Shown here: positions 61,387 through 64,000 of the stretch, piece by piece
Layout: each line of letters opens with the position of its first letter
Position numbering within the stretch: position 1 is the stretch's first letter
Source of the DNA: Nitrospira sp.
Lineage (GTDB): Bacteria; Nitrospirota; Nitrospiria; Nitrospirales; Nitrospiraceae
DNA: 64,000 bases
Reading direction: 5' to 3'
Assembly: GCA_031315995.1 (NCBI GenBank)
Contig: JALDRG010000002.1
Span: forward strand, 124,001-188,000
Translations under genes and position numbers: made by a program
Notes under the pieces: model-generated
The model's database searches: none
Seen by the model: only the letters and a program-made list of their open reading frames with translations
What the model was told of the DNA's origin: nothing

Positions 61387-63312
61387 GTGACCACCGCCCA
61401 CGCCAGTATGACCTTCGCCATCGCACTGGTTGCCGGAGTGTTGGCCCAGAGTTTGGCCAAACACCTGCGGATTCCCGGGATCATCTTGCTGCTGGCAATC
61501 GGCGGCGTGCTGGGGCCGGAGGGGTTCGACTGGGTGCATCCCGACTCCATCGGCGGGGGGTTGTTCGATCTGGTTGATTTGGCCGTGGCCGTCATCCTCT
61601 TCGAAGGCGGCCTGAATCTGGAAGCCTCTCGACTACGTCGCCAGGAAACTCCCATCCGTCGGTTGATCACCTGGGGAGCCCTGATCACATTAGGGGGCGC
61701 GATTGGTTCCGCCATGCTGTTTCTGCATTGGCCCCTGAGCTTGGCCGCCCTGTTCGGTAGCCTGGTCGTAGTCACGGGACCCACGGTCGTCGCACCGCTC
61801 ATCCGTGATTTGCGGTTACGCCCCGGCCTTAAAACCGTGATCGAGGCCGAAGGGGTCCTGATCGATCCGATCGGGGCGATTCTCGCCATTCTCGTTTTAC
61901 ACATCGTGCTCGCTCCCGGCGCCGAGACGTTTGCGAGCGAACTGTACTTTCTCAGCATGCGCTTGGGTTTTGGCATCCTAGCGGGGCTGTCCGGCGGGCT
62001 GATCATCGGCTGGCTCCTGCGTGTGCGGGGGCTCGTTCCGCAAGGACATGAGAATATCTTTACCCTGGCGCTGGTCTATTTCTTATTTCAGGCCGCCGAT
62101 CACATCATCTCCCACAGCGGCATCCTAGCCGTGACCGTGGCGGGTATCCTGGTTGGGAATATGGGAACTCAGGTGGATCGGGACCTCCGCGAGTTCAAGG
62201 ATCAGCTCACGGTCATGTTCGTGGGGTTGTTGTTCATTCTTCTGTCCGCCGATATCCGTTGGGGCGACATGATCCAAATCGGATGGCCGGCGGTGTGGAT
62301 CAACGGCGCCCTCATCCTCGTCGTCCGACCGCTCAGCGTGTTGCTGTCCACCTATCGGTCAGGGTTGGCCCTTCGAGAGCAACTCTTCCTGGCCTGGGTG
62401 GCGCCTCGCGGCATTGTGGCCGCCGCCATGGCCACGCTGACCGCCGATGCCATGCTCCGGCAGCATATCAGCGGTGGAGAAGAGCTTCGTGCCATGGTCT
62501 TCCTCACCATCGCCGTCACGGTGGTACACGCCGGGACTACGGCCAGACTGGCGGCCTGGCTGCTCAATCTCCAACTCCCCGGTCGGAATGCCGTGGCCAT
62601 TCTCGGCGCACATGGACTGGGTTTGGCCCTGGCGCATGAACTACACACAGAAGGCATTCCCACCGTGTTTCTAGACGCCGATCCGAAGCGTTGTCGAGAG
62701 GCGCAGGAGGCCGGCTTCACTGTGGTCTTCGGCGATGCCCTGCAGGAGCGCACCCTTCAACGGGCGCATTTTGAAGTCGTCGACAAGGTGATCGGGCTCA
62801 CCGCAAACGAACATCTCAACTGTCGGTTTGTGGCCCAAGCGCGGATGCTCTTTAAGGTGCCGACCGCCTATGTGGCGGTCGAGGCGCTGAACGGCACGGG
62901 CGAATCCGGCCCGTTGCGGCAAATCGACGCCGAGGTGCTTTTCGAAGGTCCTCACGATACGGAACGGTGGGACGTCCGCTGGCGACATGGCGACGTAGAA
63001 GTCATCCGGTGCCTATACGACCCGCCCGAGGAAAAGACGCCGTCGTCCGACAAGCCCGCTGAGCCCCCTGCAACCCCTCATTCCCTGGGTGAACATGGCG
63101 TGATCCTCACGATCCATGATGGAAAGCGCATATTTCCCATGTGGCTGGGCTATCAACCAAAGGCGGGAGAGCACGCGGCAGTCGCTGTCTTCAAGCCACA
63201 GCGCGATGAAGCAATAACGCAGTTGGGAGCGGCCGGGTGGGTCATTGCTCCCCCTTCCGAGCCGGAAGACAGTCCCGCTCCAGCCAGTCTGCAGAATCCT
63301 TCCCTCGCCTAA
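61387..63312 (+). CDS. cation/proton antiporter (CPA family) with TrkA-N regulatory domain
   Basis: 641 residues. About twelve membrane helices (1-400) include the CPA1 landmarks LFEGGLNLEASRLRR and TGPTVVAPLIRDLRLRP, and IEAEGVLIDPIGAI with an Asp in the exchange site. Residues about 405-520 form an RCK/TrkA-N Rossmann domain (VAILGAHGLGLALAHELHTEGIPTVFLDAD), a nucleotide- or NAD-sensing module. The rest is polar with a Pro/Ser-rich linker and a small C-terminal domain. It exchanges Na+ or K+ for H+ across the inner membrane. The GTG at 61387 is used; an ATG at 61408 is possible. Confidence 0.92.
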   Translation: MTTAHASMTFAIALVAGVLAQSLAKHLRIPGIILLLAIGGVLGPEGFDWVHPDSIGGGLFDLVDLAVAVILFEGGLNLEASRLRRQETPIRRLITWGALITLGGAIGSAMLFLHWPLSLAALFGSLVVVTGPTVVAPLIRDLRLRPGLKTVIEAEGVLIDPIGAILAILVLHIVLAPGAETFASELYFLSMRLGFGILAGLSGGLIIGWLLRVRGLVPQGHENIFTLALVYFLFQAADHIISHSGILAVTVAGILVGNMGTQVDRDLREFKDQLTVMFVGLLFILLSADIRWGDMIQIGWPAVWINGALILVVRPLSVLLSTYRSGLALREQLFLAWVAPRGIVAAAMATLTADAMLRQHISGGEELRAMVFLTIAVTVVHAGTTARLAAWLLNLQLPGRNAVAILGAHGLGLALAHELHTEGIPTVFLDADPKRCREAQEAGFTVVFGDALQERTLQRAHFEVVDKVIGLTANEHLNCRFVAQARMLFKVPTAYVAVEALNGTGESGPLRQIDAEVLFEGPHDTERWDVRWRHGDVEVIRCLYDPPEEKTPSSDKPAEPPATPHSLGEHGVILTIHDGKRIFPMWLGYQPKAGEHAAVAVFKPQRDEAITQLGAAGWVIAPPSEPEDSPAPASLQNPSLA

Positions 63313-63581
63313 CACCGTGCGGATCATCGGCTCAGGTGCGTAGCCACACGAAACAGAGTTGACGTCACTCAGCCGACGAACACCAGGCCGCTGATTCGTT
63401 CATCCCTGCCGTTTGATTCCGGACATCCATGCAACAGGGAGTCGGACGGGAGACATCGATTGACCGCCAAGCCCAACAAGAAAGGCTGGCGGTGGGATGC
63501 CGCTCTGTCTAGCTTACCGGCTTAGCGATGACTGACTTGATATCCCTGGACAGCTGCGACCTGCGGGGTGAGAACGTTGAT

Positions 63582-63659
63582 TGGTGGTCCCAACGGGATT
63601 TGAACCCGTGTCTGAGCCTTGAGAGGGCTCCGTCCTAGGCCAAGCTAGACGATGGGACC
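63582..63659 (-). tRNA. tRNA-Glu (anticodon CUC)
   Basis: Minus-strand cloverleaf: acceptor GGTCCCA/TGGGACC, anticodon stem GAGCC/GGCTC with loop CTCTCAA (anticodon CTC), T-arm ACGGG-TTCAAAT-CCCGT, discriminator A and an encoded CCA (63582-63584). The D-arm (CGTCTAGCTTGGCCTAGGACG) is typical of tRNA-Glu. Confidence 0.95.
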
Positions 63660-63694
63660 AGAAAGGCAGTCGATGCGGCAACTGAAAGAGCAGG

Positions 63695-63724
63695 ACTGTA
63701 CCACAGCGAGTTTTGGCTTTTCAA
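63695..63724 (-). promoter_or_regulatory. sigma-70 promoter for tRNA-Glu
   Basis: Minus strand: TTGAAA (63724-63719), 18 bases, TACAGT (63700-63695). Start predicted near 63687, 28 bases before the tRNA. Confidence 0.5.
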
Positions 63725-63828
63725 ACAGCAAGTCAACGAGGGCAGGACTGACGGCTGCGTGAAACCGGATACATCTGGACGGGCCGCGCCTGCTTGCGGA
63801 GGCAATTGAAATAGCCTACAGTACGACG

Positions 63829-64000
63829 ATGGTCGTCCATTTCGCTGGCCCCCGATTCCTTCTCATCTCAGGTCTGCTTCCGGCGTTCCTCTCCCTAGCC
63901 GGCTGCGGGGCGAGCTTTCTGGAAGGAACCATCGCGCCGCCCTATTCCAGCGCCTGGACCAAGTGCGGGGCCACCACCAAAGTGCGCGTGAAACCACCGC
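63829..64000 (+). CDS. lipoprotein, N-terminal part only
   Basis: 57 codons to the right edge. A signal peptide with lipobox LAGC (Cys about residue 26) is followed by GASFLEGTIAPPYSSAWTKCGATTKV. Too short to name; upstream is the tRNA-Glu region on the other strand. Confidence 0.6.
   Translation, partial: MVVHFAGPRFLLISGLLPAFLSLAGCGASFLEGTIAPPYSSAWTKCGATTKVRVKPP

Noticed and set aside
61380-62006. Minus-strand frame inside the antiporter gene
   Set aside because: Antisense shadow of a clear CPA antiporter; Ser/Arg/Pro-rich with no motif.
1-64000. CRISPR array, insertion sequence or prophage
   Set aside because: No regularly spaced repeats, transposase, integrase or phage structural gene was recognised anywhere in the window.

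Overview
The window is a GC-rich bacterial chromosome segment, most likely from Nitrospirota and probably Nitrospira or a close relative. This rests on general gene content (many PAS and sigma-54 regulators, large multicopper oxidase, cupredoxin and SUMF1-like secreted proteins, SQR-like oxidoreductase, bacterial-type PurE/PurK, PvlArgDC); no marker gene proves it. Genes are densely packed, often with 4-nt start/stop overlaps. I see no insertion sequence, prophage or CRISPR array.

Layout. 0-9 kb: on the minus strand, an SQR-like flavoprotein and a TauE/SafE transporter, an outer-membrane barrel, then a DUF2892 - RND adaptor - RND pump operon that runs off the left edge; a CHASE3-type protein and a CopD-like protein follow. 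9-19.4 kb: a secreted and copper-protein block with an outer-membrane barrel, two SUMF1-fold proteins lacking the catalytic cysteines, two cupredoxin/CarboxypepD proteins, and a very large multicopper oxidase whose reading frame is broken by several small indels near 16.7-17.4 kb. 19.3-19.9 kb: a rich control region with a sigma-54 promoter, a 24-bp palindrome and interleaved inverted repeats in the predicted leader. 19.9-26.2 kb: four signalling genes (PAS sigma-54 activator, single receiver, large PAS kinase, NtrC-type regulator). 26.5-29 kb: a MacA-like adaptor and MacB-like permease with no ATPase gene beside them. 29-30.6 kb: lipA preceded by a scar in which pieces of pyruvate dehydrogenase E1 and E2 genes are fused. 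30.7-42.7 kb: a secreted hypothetical, an overlapping MNIO(DUF692)-dus-maf operon, CBS-PilZ, LOG, DHH and rhomboid genes, a hybrid kinase with a dead receiver, and purEK.

42.8-50.5 kb holds the most unusual system: a type I secretion-like set (HlyD-like adaptor, TolC-like channel, two tandem ABC exporters) in which both ABC proteins have lost essentially every ATPase motif, followed by a membrane sensor-only four-helix-bundle protein.

50.5-57.6 kb: an RluF-like pseudouridine synthase, then a polyamine-centred minus-strand run (agmatinase, pyruvoyl arginine decarboxylase, aldehyde dehydrogenase, a zinc-ribbon protein, a DsbA-like protein, a deoxyhypusine-synthase-family enzyme) and a ZIP transporter. 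57.7-64 kb: a short GT4-like protein, a small zinc-ribbon protein, a NarL-type two-component pair, a cation/proton antiporter with TrkA-N domain, tRNA-Glu(CUC) and the start of a lipoprotein gene.

Two places (16.7-17.4 kb and 30.0-30.6 kb) look damaged while their surroundings are clean; assembly error and real decay cannot be separated from the sequence alone.
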